DNA of 64,000 bases from Lysobacter sp. CFH 32150 (GCF_022758295.1 NZ_JALDWJ010000001.1:558001-622000), one strand, 5' to 3'. Counted from the first letter of the stretch, positions 8,512 through 17,852 are shown. Notes: generated by a model not told the origin, from the sequence alone. Numbers and translations: made by a program.

Positions 8512-10635
8512 ATGAGCATGGATCCGGCGGCCACCGCCGCGCTCTATGCCAGCCACGTGCTCAAGGATGGCGACACGTTCCTGGTCGCCAACGGCTACGG
8601 CGACGTCGACGGTGGCAGCAATGGACTGTTTCGGGACGACACACGCCTGTTGTCGGTCTATCGGCTGCGCCTGGGCGAAACCCAACCTGCATTGCTGAGC
8701 GCAGCGGTGACCGAGGACAACGTGTTCTTCGTCGCCCACCTCACCAATCGCCAGTTGCCGCCGCTCGGCGGGCCAGCAGCGCCGCAGGGGCTACTGCATC
8801 TTTGCCGCTCCCGCTTCATCCACCAGGAACGCCTGTTCGAGCGCATCGCCTGCATGAACTACGGCGATCGCGCGATCGTCTCGCCGCTGCGCATCGAACT
8901 CGCCGCTGACTTCCGCGACATGTTCGAAGTGCGGGGCAGCGTACGTGCCGCGCGCGGCGAATTGCTCACCGAGGAAACACTGGCAACCGGCGTGATGTTC
9001 CGCTATCGCGGCCTGGACCACGTGACGCGCGCTTCGGCGATCACGTTCTCACGCGCGCCGACGCGCATCGACGGAAATACAGTCGAATTCCTGCTGGAAC
9101 TGCCGCCAGGCGGAAGCGACGAGTTGTATGTCGAAGCGGGCACCGAAGCAGGCCAGACTCCTTCGCGCGAGCGCTATCGCACCGCAGCCGCGCAGGCACG
9201 TCTGCGCATGCGTGCAAGGCAGCGGCGCGGTGCACGCGTGCGCAGCAACGGGCCGTTGTTCGACGCGTGGATGCAGCGTTCGCGCGCAGACCTCGCGCTG
9301 CTGACCAGCGAGCTGGAAACCGGACCGTATCCTTTTGCCGGTATCCCATGGTTTTCGACACCCTTCGGACGCGATGCGGTGGTGACCGCGTTGCAGACGC
9401 TGTGGCTCGATCCCGGCATCGCCCGCGGCGTACTCAGTTTCCTCGCGCGTCACCAGGCACAGGAAGAGTCGGCGTTTCTCGACGCCGCGCCCGGCAAGAT
9501 CATGCACGAGACGCGCAAAGGCGAGATGGCGTCGCTGCGCGAACTTCCTTTTGGCCTGTACTACGGCGGCGTCGATACCACGCCTTTGTTCGTCATGTTG
9601 GCCGGCGCTTACGCTCGACGCACCGGGGACCTGGCGTTCGTCGACACGCTATGGCCGGCGTTGTTCGCCGCCACGTCATGGATCGAGCGGGTATGCGACG
9701 CCAACCCGCTCGGGTTCCTGGACTACGCGCGCGGCGCCGCATCGGGACTCGCGAATCAGGGCTGGAAAGACAGCGAGGACTCGGTCTTCCACGCCGATGG
9801 CCGCTTCCCGACCGGACCGATCGCGCTGGTCGAGGTCCAGGGCTACGCGTTCGCCGCGCTCCGAGCGATGTCCGGACTGGCAGCACTCCGCGGCGACGAA
9901 GCTGCCGCCGACCACTGGCAACAACGCGCCGAGAAACTGCGCAGTGCGGTCGAAGAAAAATTCTGGATGCACGAACGCGGCTACTACGGCATCGCGATCG
10001 ACGGCGAAGGCGCGCTGTGCGAAGTCTGCGCCAGCAATCCCGGCCACCTCCTCTACGTCGGCCTGCCGCAGGACTCGCGCGCGCATGCCGTGGCGACACA
10101 GTTGCTGACACCCCTCTTCCATACTGGCTGGGGGCTGCGCACGCTGTCGAAAGGCGAACCGCACTACAACCCGATGTCCTACCACAACGGTTCGGTATGG
10201 CCGCACGACACCGCGCTGTGCGCTGCCGGCATCGCGCGTTACGGCCATCGCGAAGCGGCCGTGCGCCTGCTGCGGAGCGCATTCGAAGCGGCAGTGAACT
10301 TCGACATGCGTCTGCCCGAACTGTTCTGCGGCTTCGCCCGCGTACAAGGCGCGCCGCCGATTGCCTATCCAGTCGCCTGCCTGCCACAAGCCTGGGCGGC
10401 TGGTTCATCCTTCATGCTGCTGCAGGCCTCACTTGGCGTCGACATCGACGGATGGCGCCGCGAAATCATCGTCGATCATCCGCGACTTCCGCCTGGGATC
10501 GACGAAGTCCGTCTACATGACATCGGAATCGGTGGCGATCACGTCGATCTCCTGTTCCGGCGCTTCGGCGAACGCATCGGCATGTTCGTCGAAGGTCGCC
10601 GCCCCGCAAGCGTGTCCGTACGCTTGCGGGAGTGA
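8512..10635 (+). CDS. Amylo-alpha-1,6-glucosidase / glycogen-debranching family protein
   Basis: Protein of 707 aa with an N-terminal glycogen-debranching domain (VLKDGDTFLVANGYGDV, GLFRDDTRLLSVYRLRLG) and a C-terminal GDE_C-type (alpha/alpha)6 domain. The C-terminal domain shows GIPWFSTPFGRDAVVTAL (about 279-296), GLANQGWKDSEDSVF, and GSVWPHDTAL. The family hydrolyses alpha-1,6-glucosyl branches. It begins MSMDPAATAALYASHVL with two possible Met codons three residues apart. It sits with the GT4 gene and opposite the trehalose operon, forming a storage and compatible-solute sugar locus. Confidence 0.9.
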   Translation: MSMDPAATAALYASHVLKDGDTFLVANGYGDVDGGSNGLFRDDTRLLSVYRLRLGETQPALLSAAVTEDNVFFVAHLTNRQLPPLGGPAAPQGLLHLCRSRFIHQERLFERIACMNYGDRAIVSPLRIELAADFRDMFEVRGSVRAARGELLTEETLATGVMFRYRGLDHVTRASAITFSRAPTRIDGNTVEFLLELPPGGSDELYVEAGTEAGQTPSRERYRTAAAQARLRMRARQRRGARVRSNGPLFDAWMQRSRADLALLTSELETGPYPFAGIPWFSTPFGRDAVVTALQTLWLDPGIARGVLSFLARHQAQEESAFLDAAPGKIMHETRKGEMASLRELPFGLYYGGVDTTPLFVMLAGAYARRTGDLAFVDTLWPALFAATSWIERVCDANPLGFLDYARGAASGLANQGWKDSEDSVFHADGRFPTGPIALVEVQGYAFAALRAMSGLAALRGDEAAADHWQQRAEKLRSAVEEKFWMHERGYYGIAIDGEGALCEVCASNPGHLLYVGLPQDSRAHAVATQLLTPLFHTGWGLRTLSKGEPHYNPMSYHNGSVWPHDTALCAAGIARYGHREAAVRLLRSAFEAAVNFDMRLPELFCGFARVQGAPPIAYPVACLPQAWAAGSSFMLLQASLGVDIDGWRREIIVDHPRLPPGIDEVRLHDIGIGGDHVDLLFRRFGERIGMFVEGRRPASVSVRLRE

Positions 10636-10651
10636 CGCGCGCCAAGATGCT

Positions 10652-12094
10652 TCAGCGCTTGCTGATGCGTTCGCGCAGCGGCAGGCGCGTGGGCCAACCG
10701 CCGGCCATCGCCTTGTAGAGCGCGATCATGCTGGTCGCGCTGCGCGTGCGGACGTCGGCGAAGGCATCCTGTGCCTGCAGTCGCGTGCGCTCGGCATCGA
10801 GCACCTCGAACAGGTCGGCGGCGCCGGCTTCGAAACGCAGACGCGCAAGTTGTGCCGCCTTCGCGCTGTCGATTGCAGCCCGCTCCAAATGCTGGTCTTC
10901 CGTACGTGCCCGGGCATAGCGCACCAGGGCGTTCTCGGTGTCTTCCAGCGCCAGCAGGACCGATTGCTGGTAACGCGCGAGCTCACCCTCGGCATCGGCA
11001 TCGGACGCGGCGATGCGCGCGCGCACGCGGCCGATGTCGAGGAACGACCAGTCGATGCCGAGTGCGACCAGGCGGGTTTCGCTGTCGCGTTCGAACAAGG
11101 CGCTGCTGTCGATCGCCTGGCTGCCGATCAACCCGCCAAGGGTGAAGCGTGGGAACAGGTCCGCGGTCGCGACGCCGATGCGAGCGGTGGCCGAATGCAG
11201 GCGATGCTCAGCCGCCGCGACATCCGGCCGACGACGTAGCAACTCACCAGGCGTGCCGGCATCGAGACGAGCCGGTAATGCGGGAAGCGGTGCCGGCGTT
11301 TGCAGTTCGGCGATCAGGGCTTCCGGCGTGCGTCCGGTGAGCACCGCGAGGCGATGCATGGTGACTGCGACCTGCGCTTCCAGTGCCGGAACACGCGACA
11401 AAGTCGCTTCGTGTTGTGCGCGGGCCCGCGACGTGTCGAATTCGGTGCCGCGGCCGGCGTCGAAACGCGCGTCGACCAGGCGCAGGGTTTCGCGCTGGTT
11501 GTCGGCGTTTTCCTGCGCGACGCGCAGACGCTCCTGCAGGCCGCGCAGCTCGACGTAGCTGCGCGCCACCTCGCCAACGATCGCCACCTGCAGCGCCGCG
11601 AGGTCGGCGGCACTGGCTGCGGTGTCGGCGCGCTGTGCTTCGACACCGCGGCGGACACGACCGAACAGGTCGAGTTCCCAGCTCGCATTGATTCCGGCGC
11701 TGTAACTTTCGCCGTCGCGATCGGCACGGGCCACGCCCGGCGCCTGGTCGGCGCTGGCGCGTGTGTCGGCGGCTTCACCGCTGGCCGTGATGGTGGGCAG
11801 GTAATCGAACTTCGCGCCGCGCAGCAGCGCATTCGAGCGGTCGTAACGCGCCAGCGCGATGCGCAGGTCGTGGTTCGCGTTCAGCGCCTCATCGACCAGT
11901 TGCGTCAGCATCGGGTCGTTGAAGCTGCGCCAGAACTCCACGTCCGGAGCGGCTGTCGCGGTGTCGGCGCTGGGCCCGGCCTGCGCGAAGCGCTCGGGCG
12001 TGGACACGGTCGGCTTCACGAAGTCGGGACCGACGGCGCACGCGGCGAGCGCGAGCGACAGCACGGTTACCACCGGCAGTTTCAGCTTATGCAT
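10652..12094 (-). CDS. Outer-membrane factor of RND efflux pump (NodT/OprM-type lipoprotein)
   Basis: Outer membrane channel of a tripartite pump, 480 aa, starting MHKLKLPVVTVLSLALAACA with lipobox LAAC, followed by VGPDFVKPTVSTPERF as in OprM/NodT proteins. It has two long coiled-coil repeats typical of the family (for example RRGVEAQRADTAASAADLAA and RPDVAAAEHRL). The ATG at 12094 overlaps the permease stop by 8 nt and places the lipoprotein signal at the N-terminus; an earlier in-frame codon at 12133 lies within the permease gene and is rejected. It is the last gene of the operon. Confidence 0.93.
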   Translation of the reverse strand: MHKLKLPVVTVLSLALAACAVGPDFVKPTVSTPERFAQAGPSADTATAAPDVEFWRSFNDPMLTQLVDEALNANHDLRIALARYDRSNALLRGAKFDYLPTITASGEAADTRASADQAPGVARADRDGESYSAGINASWELDLFGRVRRGVEAQRADTAASAADLAALQVAIVGEVARSYVELRGLQERLRVAQENADNQRETLRLVDARFDAGRGTEFDTSRARAQHEATLSRVPALEAQVAVTMHRLAVLTGRTPEALIAELQTPAPLPALPARLDAGTPGELLRRRPDVAAAEHRLHSATARIGVATADLFPRFTLGGLIGSQAIDSSALFERDSETRLVALGIDWSFLDIGRVRARIAASDADAEGELARYQQSVLLALEDTENALVRYARARTEDQHLERAAIDSAKAAQLARLRFEAGAADLFEVLDAERTRLQAQDAFADVRTRSATSMIALYKAMAGGWPTRLPLRERISKR

Positions 12095-15000
12095 TGATGG
12101 TCTCCAGGTTGCCCTCGACGGCATCGCGTTCACGACGCGTCACCAGCTTGCGCAGCGCGACGTAGAACACGGGCGTGAGGAACAGGCCGAACAGGGTCAC
12201 GCCGAGCATGCCGGCGAACACGGTAATGCCGGTGACCGAGCGGACTTCCGCGCCGGCGCCATGCGACAGCACCAGCGGCACCGTGCCGGCGATGAAGGCG
12301 ATCGAGGTCATCACGATCGGACGCAGACGCAGGCGGCAGGCTTCCAGTGCTGCTTCCACGATGCCCTTGCCCTGCATTTCCAGTTCGCGTGCGAACTCGA
12401 CAATCAGGATCGCGTTCTTGCACGCCAGGCCCATCAGCACCACCAGGCCGACCTGCACGAACACGTTGTTGTCGCCGCCGGTGAGCCAGACGCCGCCCAA
12501 TGCCGAGAGCATGCACATCGGCACGATCAGGATCACCGCCAGTGGCAACGTCCAGCTTTCGTACAACGCGGCGAGCACGAGGAAGGCGAGCAGGATCGCC
12601 AGCGGGAACACGACCAGCGCCGCGTTGCCTTGCGTGGCCTGCTGGAAGCTCAGGTCCGTCCACTCGATGTTCATGCCGTTGGGCAACACCTTCGACGACA
12701 GGTCGGTGAGCGTGGCCATCGCCTGCGCGGAGGACAGCATGCGCGGATCGGCTTCGCCCGCCAGGTCGGCGGCCGGATAACCGTTGTAGCGCAGTACCGG
12801 ATCCGGGCCGTAGGTCTGCTTGATCTTCACCATCGAACCGATCGGCACCATCTCGCCCCGGTCGTTGCGGGTCCGCAGGTTGGCGATGTCCTCGACGCTG
12901 TCGCGGTACGAGCCGTCGGCCTGCGCGATGACCTGCCAGGTGCGGCCGAACTGGTTGAAGTCGTTGACGTATGCCGAACCCAGGTAGGTCTGCAGCGTGT
13001 CGAACAGCTCGGTCAGCGGCACGCCCTGCGCCTTCGCCTTGACGCGATCGACTTCGGCGTCGAGTTGCGGCACGTTGGCCTGGTAGCTGCTGATCGGGAA
13101 GCCCATGCCCGGCGTCTGTGCGACCGCGCCCTGCATCGCACTCACTGCGTTCTGCAACGCGCCATAACCGAGGTTGCCGCGGTCTTCGATGAACAGCTGG
13201 TAGCCCGAACCGTTGCCGAGGCCGAGGATCGGCGGTGGCATGAAGGAGAAGGTGAAGCCTTCCTGCAGGCCGGCGATCTTCTGGTTGATCTCGGCGTTGA
13301 TCTCCGCCGCACTACGGCTGCGCTCACTGAACGGCTTGAGCGGGAAAAACACCACCCCGGTGTTGGGCGTATTGGTGAATTGCAACGCGTTCAAGCCGGG
13401 GAATGCGACCGAGTGCGCGACGCCTTCCGTGTTCATCGCGATTTCGCTCACCTTGCCCAGCAACGCGTCGGTGCGCGAGAGCGAGGAACCTTCAGGCAGC
13501 TTCACGCCTGCAATGAGGTACAGCTTGTCCTGGATCGGAATGAAGCCGGCAGGCACCAGCTTGAACATCAGGCCGGTTGCTACGAGCAGCACCGCGTAGA
13601 CCACGAACACCGCGCCGCGCTTGCCCAGCGTGCGCGAGACCGCGCCTTGGTATTTGTCCGAACTGGTCTTGAAGAAACGGTTGAACGGACGGAACACCCA
13701 GCCGAACAGGCGATCGATCAGGCGCGTCGGCCCATCTTTCGCGGCGTCGTGCGGCTTGAGCAGCCGCGCGGCCAACGCGGGCGACAAGGTCAGCGAGTTG
13801 ATCGCCGAGATCACCGTCGAGATCGCGATGGTCACCGCGAACTGCTTGTAGAACGCGCCGGTCACGCCCGACAGGAACGCCATCGGCACGAATACCGCGC
13901 ACAGCACCAACGCGATCGCGATGATCGGTCCGGAGACTTCCTTCATCGCCTGGTGCGCCGCAGCCATCGGGCTCAGGCCTTCCTCGATGTTGCGCTCGAC
14001 GTTTTCCACTACCACGATCGCGTCGTCGACCACGATGCCGATCGCCAGCACCAGGCCGAACAAGGTCAAGGTGTTGATCGAGAACCCGAGCAGGTACAAC
14101 GCGGCGAAAGTGCCGACGATCGAGATCGGCACGGCGATCAGCGGGATGATCGAGGCTCGCCAGGTCTGCAGGAACAGGATCACCACCAGCACGACCAGCA
14201 GCACCGCTTCCAGCAGCGTGGTCACCACCGCCTTGATCGAATCGCGCACGAAGATGGTCGTGTCGTAGACCGCCTCGTACTTGATGCCCGCCGGGAAGCG
14301 CTTGGACACCTCTTCCATGTTGGCGATCACTTTTTCCTGGATGTCGAGCGCGTTGGCGCCCGGCGCCTGGAAGATGCCGATGGCGACTGCGTTCTTGCCG
14401 TCGAGTTGCGAGCGCAGCGTGTAATCGCCGGCGCCGAGCTCCAGACGGGCGACGTCGGACAGGCGCACGATCTCGCCGCCCTCGCCGCTCTTGAGCACGA
14501 TGTTGCCGAACTCCTCCACGGTGTTGAGGCGGCCCTGGGCATTGATCAGGGTCAGGAAATCGCTGTTGGGCATCGGCTCCGCGCCGATCTGGCCGGCCGA
14601 GACCTGCACGTTCTGCTCGCGCATTGCGCGCAGCACGTCGCCGGCAGTCAGTCCGCGTGATGCGATCTTGTCCGGATCCAACCAGGCGCGCATCGCGTAG
14701 TCGCCACCGCCGAAGATCTGCGCATCGCCGACGCCAGGCAGGCGGGCCAGCGCATCCTTCACGTGCAGGCGCGCGTAGTTGCGCAGGTACAGCGTGTCGT
14801 ACTTGCCGTCCGGCGACGTCAGGTGCACCACCATGAGGAAGGTCGGCGACTGCTTCTGCGTGGTCACGCCCTGCCGTCGCACGTCTTCAGGCAATCGCGC
14901 CAGCGACTGGGCAACGCGATTCTGCACGCGCACCGCCGCGTCGTCGGCATCGGTGCCGGGACGGAAGGTGACCGTCATCTGCAGCACGCCGTCGGAGCCC

Positions 15001-15251
15001 GCGACCGACTTGAGGTACATCATGTTTTCTACGCCGTTGATCGCTTCCTCAAGCGGCGTGGCCACGGTTTCGGCGATCACTTTCGGGTTGGCGCCGGGAT
15101 ACACCGCGCGCACGACCACCGAAGGCGGCACTACTTCCGGGTATTCGCTGATCGGCAATATCGGAATCGCGATCAGGCCGGCGGCGAAGATCACGATCGA
15201 CAGCACCGCGGCGAAGATCGGTCGGTCGATGAAGAATCTTGAAAAATCCAT
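12087..15251 (-). CDS. RND multidrug efflux permease (HAE1 family, AcrB/MexF-like)
   Basis: Proton-driven inner membrane pump of 1054 aa, full length for the family. It starts MDFSRFFIDRPIFAAVLSIV. The proton-relay aspartates lie in GIVVDDAIVVVENVERN (TM4, around residue 405), and the relay lysine is in MGLACKNAILIVEFA (TM10). Two large periplasmic porter/docking repeats are present. GGGDYAMRAWLDPDKIASRG resembles MexF and relatives more than AcrB. AAGGACC precedes the ATG. Substrates are likely hydrophobic drugs or aromatic compounds, but this is inferred from family only. Confidence 0.96.
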   Translation of the reverse strand: MDFSRFFIDRPIFAAVLSIVIFAAGLIAIPILPISEYPEVVPPSVVVRAVYPGANPKVIAETVATPLEEAINGVENMMYLKSVAGSDGVLQMTVTFRPGTDADDAAVRVQNRVAQSLARLPEDVRRQGVTTQKQSPTFLMVVHLTSPDGKYDTLYLRNYARLHVKDALARLPGVGDAQIFGGGDYAMRAWLDPDKIASRGLTAGDVLRAMREQNVQVSAGQIGAEPMPNSDFLTLINAQGRLNTVEEFGNIVLKSGEGGEIVRLSDVARLELGAGDYTLRSQLDGKNAVAIGIFQAPGANALDIQEKVIANMEEVSKRFPAGIKYEAVYDTTIFVRDSIKAVVTTLLEAVLLVVLVVILFLQTWRASIIPLIAVPISIVGTFAALYLLGFSINTLTLFGLVLAIGIVVDDAIVVVENVERNIEEGLSPMAAAHQAMKEVSGPIIAIALVLCAVFVPMAFLSGVTGAFYKQFAVTIAISTVISAINSLTLSPALAARLLKPHDAAKDGPTRLIDRLFGWVFRPFNRFFKTSSDKYQGAVSRTLGKRGAVFVVYAVLLVATGLMFKLVPAGFIPIQDKLYLIAGVKLPEGSSLSRTDALLGKVSEIAMNTEGVAHSVAFPGLNALQFTNTPNTGVVFFPLKPFSERSRSAAEINAEINQKIAGLQEGFTFSFMPPPILGLGNGSGYQLFIEDRGNLGYGALQNAVSAMQGAVAQTPGMGFPISSYQANVPQLDAEVDRVKAKAQGVPLTELFDTLQTYLGSAYVNDFNQFGRTWQVIAQADGSYRDSVEDIANLRTRNDRGEMVPIGSMVKIKQTYGPDPVLRYNGYPAADLAGEADPRMLSSAQAMATLTDLSSKVLPNGMNIEWTDLSFQQATQGNAALVVFPLAILLAFLVLAALYESWTLPLAVILIVPMCMLSALGGVWLTGGDNNVFVQVGLVVLMGLACKNAILIVEFARELEMQGKGIVEAALEACRLRLRPIVMTSIAFIAGTVPLVLSHGAGAEVRSVTGITVFAGMLGVTLFGLFLTPVFYVALRKLVTRRERDAVEGNLETINA

Positions 15252-15337
15252 GGTGGGGTCCTTGTGCGACCTTCGGCCGCATTAATTCCTCAACCCTCCG
15301 TGTGTGCGGAAGGGTGCTTGCATAAAACGAGGGCCTT

Positions 15338-15384
15338 GCCGACCCTCCCCCGCGAAGGGGGAGGGAACGCGGGGGAGGATCGGC
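15338..15384. repeat. Two competing GC-rich hairpins between the pump MFP and permease genes
   Basis: GCCGACCCTCCCCCGCG (15338-15354) pairs with CGCGGGGGAGGATCGGC (15368-15384) at 16 of 17 positions. The left arm can instead pair internally, CCCTCCCCC with GGGGGAGGG (15343-15365). The two folds exclude one another. The site lies in the 180-bp gap inside the efflux operon, where such a structure could lower downstream expression or protect the upstream message. Confidence 0.6.
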
Positions 15385-15431
15385 AGGCACTCAGGCCATT
15401 GCGACACGCTCAGTTCGAGGAGGGGGGAGCC

Positions 15432-16646
15432 TCACTTCGCACCTGCCGCACCAGCCACTTGCGGGGCGGGTGCCGGCGCGCCCATCGCGATCTGCTTCGG
15501 CGCGACCGGCATGCCGGGGAAGAACACTTTCTGCACGCCGTGCACGATCACCTTGTCTTTCGCCGTCAAGCCGGATTCGACGACACGCAATCCATCGATC
15601 ATGCGTCCGAGCACGACGTCCTTGCGCACCGCCGCGTTATGCGGGCCAAGCACATACACGTACTTGCGGTCCTGGTCGGTGAGCACTGCCTTGTCATCGA
15701 TCAGCAACGCCTTGAACTGGCCACTGCCCTGCAGCTGGACGCGTGCGAACAGGCCGGGCGTGAACACGCGATCGGGATTGGCGAGCACCGCGCGTGCGCG
15801 GATCGTGCCGGTCCGCGGATCGACCTGGTTGTCGACGAAGTCGACGGTGCCTGCATGTGGATAACCTTCCTCGTTGGCCAGGCCGACGCGGACCGGATTG
15901 CGCGAATCGTCGCGCTCGCCCTTGCGCGCCAGTTCGTTGTAGCGCAGGTAGCTTTGCTCATCGCCTTCGAAGTAGACGTGCACCGGGTCCAGCGACACGA
16001 CGGTGGTGAGCAGCGTGGCGTCGGCCTGAGCGAGGTTGCCGGTGGTGACCATCGCGCGACCGGCGCGGCCATCGATCGGCGAACGCACCTGGGTGAACTG
16101 CAGGTCGAGTCGGGCGCTGGCGACCGCAGCCTCGGCGGCGTGGACGCCGGCATTGCCCTGCGCCGTAGCGGCCTTGCGCGTTTCGAATTCCTCGCGCGAG
16201 ATCGCCTTGACTTCGATCAGCGCCTGCGCGCGCGCATCCTGCGTCTGCGCCAGTCGCGCTTCGCTGCGCGCGCGTTCGAGATCGGCCAGTGCGCGGTCGA
16301 GCGCGGCCTGGTACGGGCGCTGGTCGATCGCGAACAACAGGTCGCCCTTGCGGACTTCCTGTCCTTCCTTGAAGGCAACGCGTTCGACGTAGCCGCTGAC
16401 GCGCGGACGCAGTTCGACGGTTTCGACGGCGACGACGCGGCCGGTGAACTCATCCCACTGGCGGACTTCCTTCGACAGCACCGTGGCCACGCTCACCTCG
16501 GGGGGCGGCGGCATGCCCGCACCCTCGGCGTTGTCGGCCGCCTTGCTGCCGCAGCCGACCATGGCCAATGCGACCAGCATGCTCGCAGCCAGCGCGAGGA
16601 CGGGTATTCCAGTACCGGATCGGGCGAGGGCTTTACGGGGAGTCAT
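15432..16646 (-). CDS. RND efflux periplasmic adaptor (membrane fusion protein, MexE/AcrA-like)
   Basis: Adaptor of 404 aa linking permease and outer-membrane channel. The hydrophobic N-terminus ends ALAMVGCGS, a probable lipoprotein signal. It is followed by the barrel-sandwich half-motif RPRVSGYVERVAFKEGQEVRKG, a coiled-coil hairpin (about residues 105-170), the second half-motif VRSPIDGRAGRAMVTTGNL, a beta-barrel domain and a Pro/Ala-rich tail. GSGQFKALLIDDKAVLTDQD and ADQAL-type features resemble MexE. The ATG is preceded by GAGG. It overlaps the end of the SDR gene by 14 nt, so the oxidoreductase and pump are one transcription unit. Confidence 0.93.
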   Translation of the reverse strand: MTPRKALARSGTGIPVLALAASMLVALAMVGCGSKAADNAEGAGMPPPPEVSVATVLSKEVRQWDEFTGRVVAVETVELRPRVSGYVERVAFKEGQEVRKGDLLFAIDQRPYQAALDRALADLERARSEARLAQTQDARAQALIEVKAISREEFETRKAATAQGNAGVHAAEAAVASARLDLQFTQVRSPIDGRAGRAMVTTGNLAQADATLLTTVVSLDPVHVYFEGDEQSYLRYNELARKGERDDSRNPVRVGLANEEGYPHAGTVDFVDNQVDPRTGTIRARAVLANPDRVFTPGLFARVQLQGSGQFKALLIDDKAVLTDQDRKYVYVLGPHNAAVRKDVVLGRMIDGLRVVESGLTAKDKVIVHGVQKVFFPGMPVAPKQIAMGAPAPAPQVAGAAGAK

Positions 16647-17487
16647 TGGGGGATACCTCGTTGGGGTTTGAAGGGGTCATGGCTTGAAGTAGCGTGCGCG
16701 CGTCCTGTAGCCAGCGTTCTGTCAGCAGAGGTACGTCGCGATTCGTTTCCTGCGCTGGCGCGGCAGCAGGCGTGGGAGTTGGAGCAACTGGACGCGAGGG
16801 GACGACGAAAGGCACCACTGCGCGTGTCGGTTCGGCGGCGTCGCCGCGTTCGACCAGTTCGATGGCGCGTCGGCCGATCGCCTCCACGCTCGGCCAGTGC
16901 GAGCAGGCATGCAATCGGTTGTGTTCTCCGCATGCCGGTGCGTCGACCGACAGCAACTGCAATCGGACGCCCAGCGCGCGCGCCTCGTCATGCAACGCCC
17001 ACGCGAGCATGCGCAACGCGGCAGCCGCGACCGAACGATGGGCGTAGCCCGCCCAAGGCTTCTGGCTTCCAGGGCCGCCGACGAGCACGTAACTGCCGCC
17101 GCGGCCGGTCTCGGCGAGCAACGGCAAAAGATGCCGAGCCGCCGACAGATGTGGCAGCAGGTTCTCGTCGAGCTTGAGGCGCATCACCTCGGTCGCCTGG
17201 TCGAGCAGACGGCCACGGCCGGCGTGGTTGGAGATCGCCACGACGACGCCCGCAATCGGCCGGCGGAGGTCGCGCAGCGCCAATGCCAGTTGCTCGCTCT
17301 CGCCATCGGTGGCAATGGAACCCGGCAACAGCACGATGTCGCTGTGCGGATACGCCGCTTGCAGCTGTGTGAGTTCGTCAGGGTCGCGGGCGACTGCAAT
17401 CAAGGGACGACCGGATTCGATCACCGCCCGGACCACGCCCTGGCCGATGATCCCGGTCGCACCGACGACAAGAACAGCGGCTTTCAT
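16633..17487 (-). CDS. Short-chain dehydrogenase/NAD(P)-binding oxidoreductase
   Basis: Rossmann-fold protein of 284 aa starting MKAAVLVVGATGIIGQGVVR, a glycine-rich nucleotide-binding motif GATGIIGQG. GVVVAISNHAG corresponds to the NAG region of SDRs, and GYAHRSVAAAALRMLAWALH has Tyr followed by an atypical spacing rather than the canonical YxxxK, so catalysis may differ or be lost. A Pro/Ala-rich segment follows near residue 240. The start forms ATGA with the DUF2798-like gene. Its place between a LysR-controlled promoter and an RND pump recalls mexS beside mexT/mexEF-oprN of Pseudomonas, but MexS is a different (MDR-type) reductase. Confidence 0.75.
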   Translation of the reverse strand: MKAAVLVVGATGIIGQGVVRAVIESGRPLIAVARDPDELTQLQAAYPHSDIVLLPGSIATDGESEQLALALRDLRRPIAGVVVAISNHAGRGRLLDQATEVMRLKLDENLLPHLSAARHLLPLLAETGRGGSYVLVGGPGSQKPWAGYAHRSVAAAALRMLAWALHDEARALGVRLQLLSVDAPACGEHNRLHACSHWPSVEAIGRRAIELVERGDAAEPTRAVVPFVVPSRPVAPTPTPAAAPAQETNRDVPLLTERWLQDARTLLQAMTPSNPNEVSPNDSP

Positions 17488-17753
17488 TGTCCCGCCACCG
17501 GGATGTTTTCTCCCGCATGTGGGACGGTCAGCCAGCTACGGAGTCGCGTCCACAACCAGTTGCCCACGGGCACCAGCACCATCGCAACCGGAAGCAACAC
17601 CACGAATCCGAGCACCCAGGCCGTGATCAGCCCTTCCAGCAGGCCCTCTGCAAATGCTTGTTGCAGCAGGATTGCGGCCAGCCACACCAAAACGGCGATG
17701 GGCGGAAGCAGTAACAGGACGAAGGCGGCGAAGCCGCGGCGGGTGGTCAACAT
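17484..17753 (-). CDS. Small two-helix membrane protein, DUF2798-like
   Basis: Protein of 89 aa with two predicted transmembrane segments: FVLLLLPPIAVLVWLAAIL (about 10-28) and ITAWVLGFVVLLPVAMVLV (about 43-61). It ends in an amphipathic basic tail, NWLWTRLRSWL. The layout and the W..GF...P..MVLVPV..... pattern resemble DUF2798 proteins; function unknown. I place the start at the ATG at 17753; longer in-frame readings run through the intergenic operator region and into lysR. It is the first gene of the efflux operon, overlapping the SDR gene by 4 nt (ATGA). Confidence 0.65.
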   Translation of the reverse strand: MLTTRRGFAAFVLLLLPPIAVLVWLAAILLQQAFAEGLLEGLITAWVLGFVVLLPVAMVLVPVGNWLWTRLRSWLTVPHAGENIPVAGQ

Positions 17754-17804
17754 GACAGCAGCACTCGGGGGAACTGGTGCAAAGAGTAGAGGCGCACGTG
17801 GCAC

Positions 17805-17832
17805 TTGATTAGCCGCCAATTCAGGGAATAAT
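17805..17832 (+). promoter_or_regulatory. Candidate promoter for the LysR gene
   Basis: TTGATT (17805-17810), 16 nt, then AATAAT (17827-17832) resembles a sigma70 promoter about 46 bp before the lysR ATG. The -10 half overlaps the left end of the 22-bp palindrome, consistent with autoregulation. Confidence 0.4.
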
Positions 17833-17852
17833 TGTCCCGAAATCGGGCCAAT
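17831..17852. promoter_or_regulatory. 22-bp palindromic operator candidate in the lysR/efflux divergent region
   Basis: ATTGTCCCGAAATCGGGCCAAT is a near-perfect palindrome: ATTG-n-CCCG-AAAT-CGGG-n-CAAT. It lies between the divergent lysR and efflux-operon starts and fits a LysR-type T-N11-A half-site arrangement. A second symmetry, CAATT-N8-AATTG, overlaps its left side (17817-17834). The likely binder is the adjacent LysR protein. Confidence 0.55.

Noticed and set aside
11859-14660. A 933-codon plus-strand open frame opposite the RND permease
   Set aside because: It is the antisense shadow of the permease and OMF genes. The translation is His/Arg/Gln/Asp-rich low-quality sequence, as expected from high-GC third-position bias, and resembles no family.
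16897-17808. A 303-codon plus-strand open frame across the SDR and DUF2798-like genes
   Set aside because: Antisense reading with no protein-like composition; it also crosses the lysR operator region.
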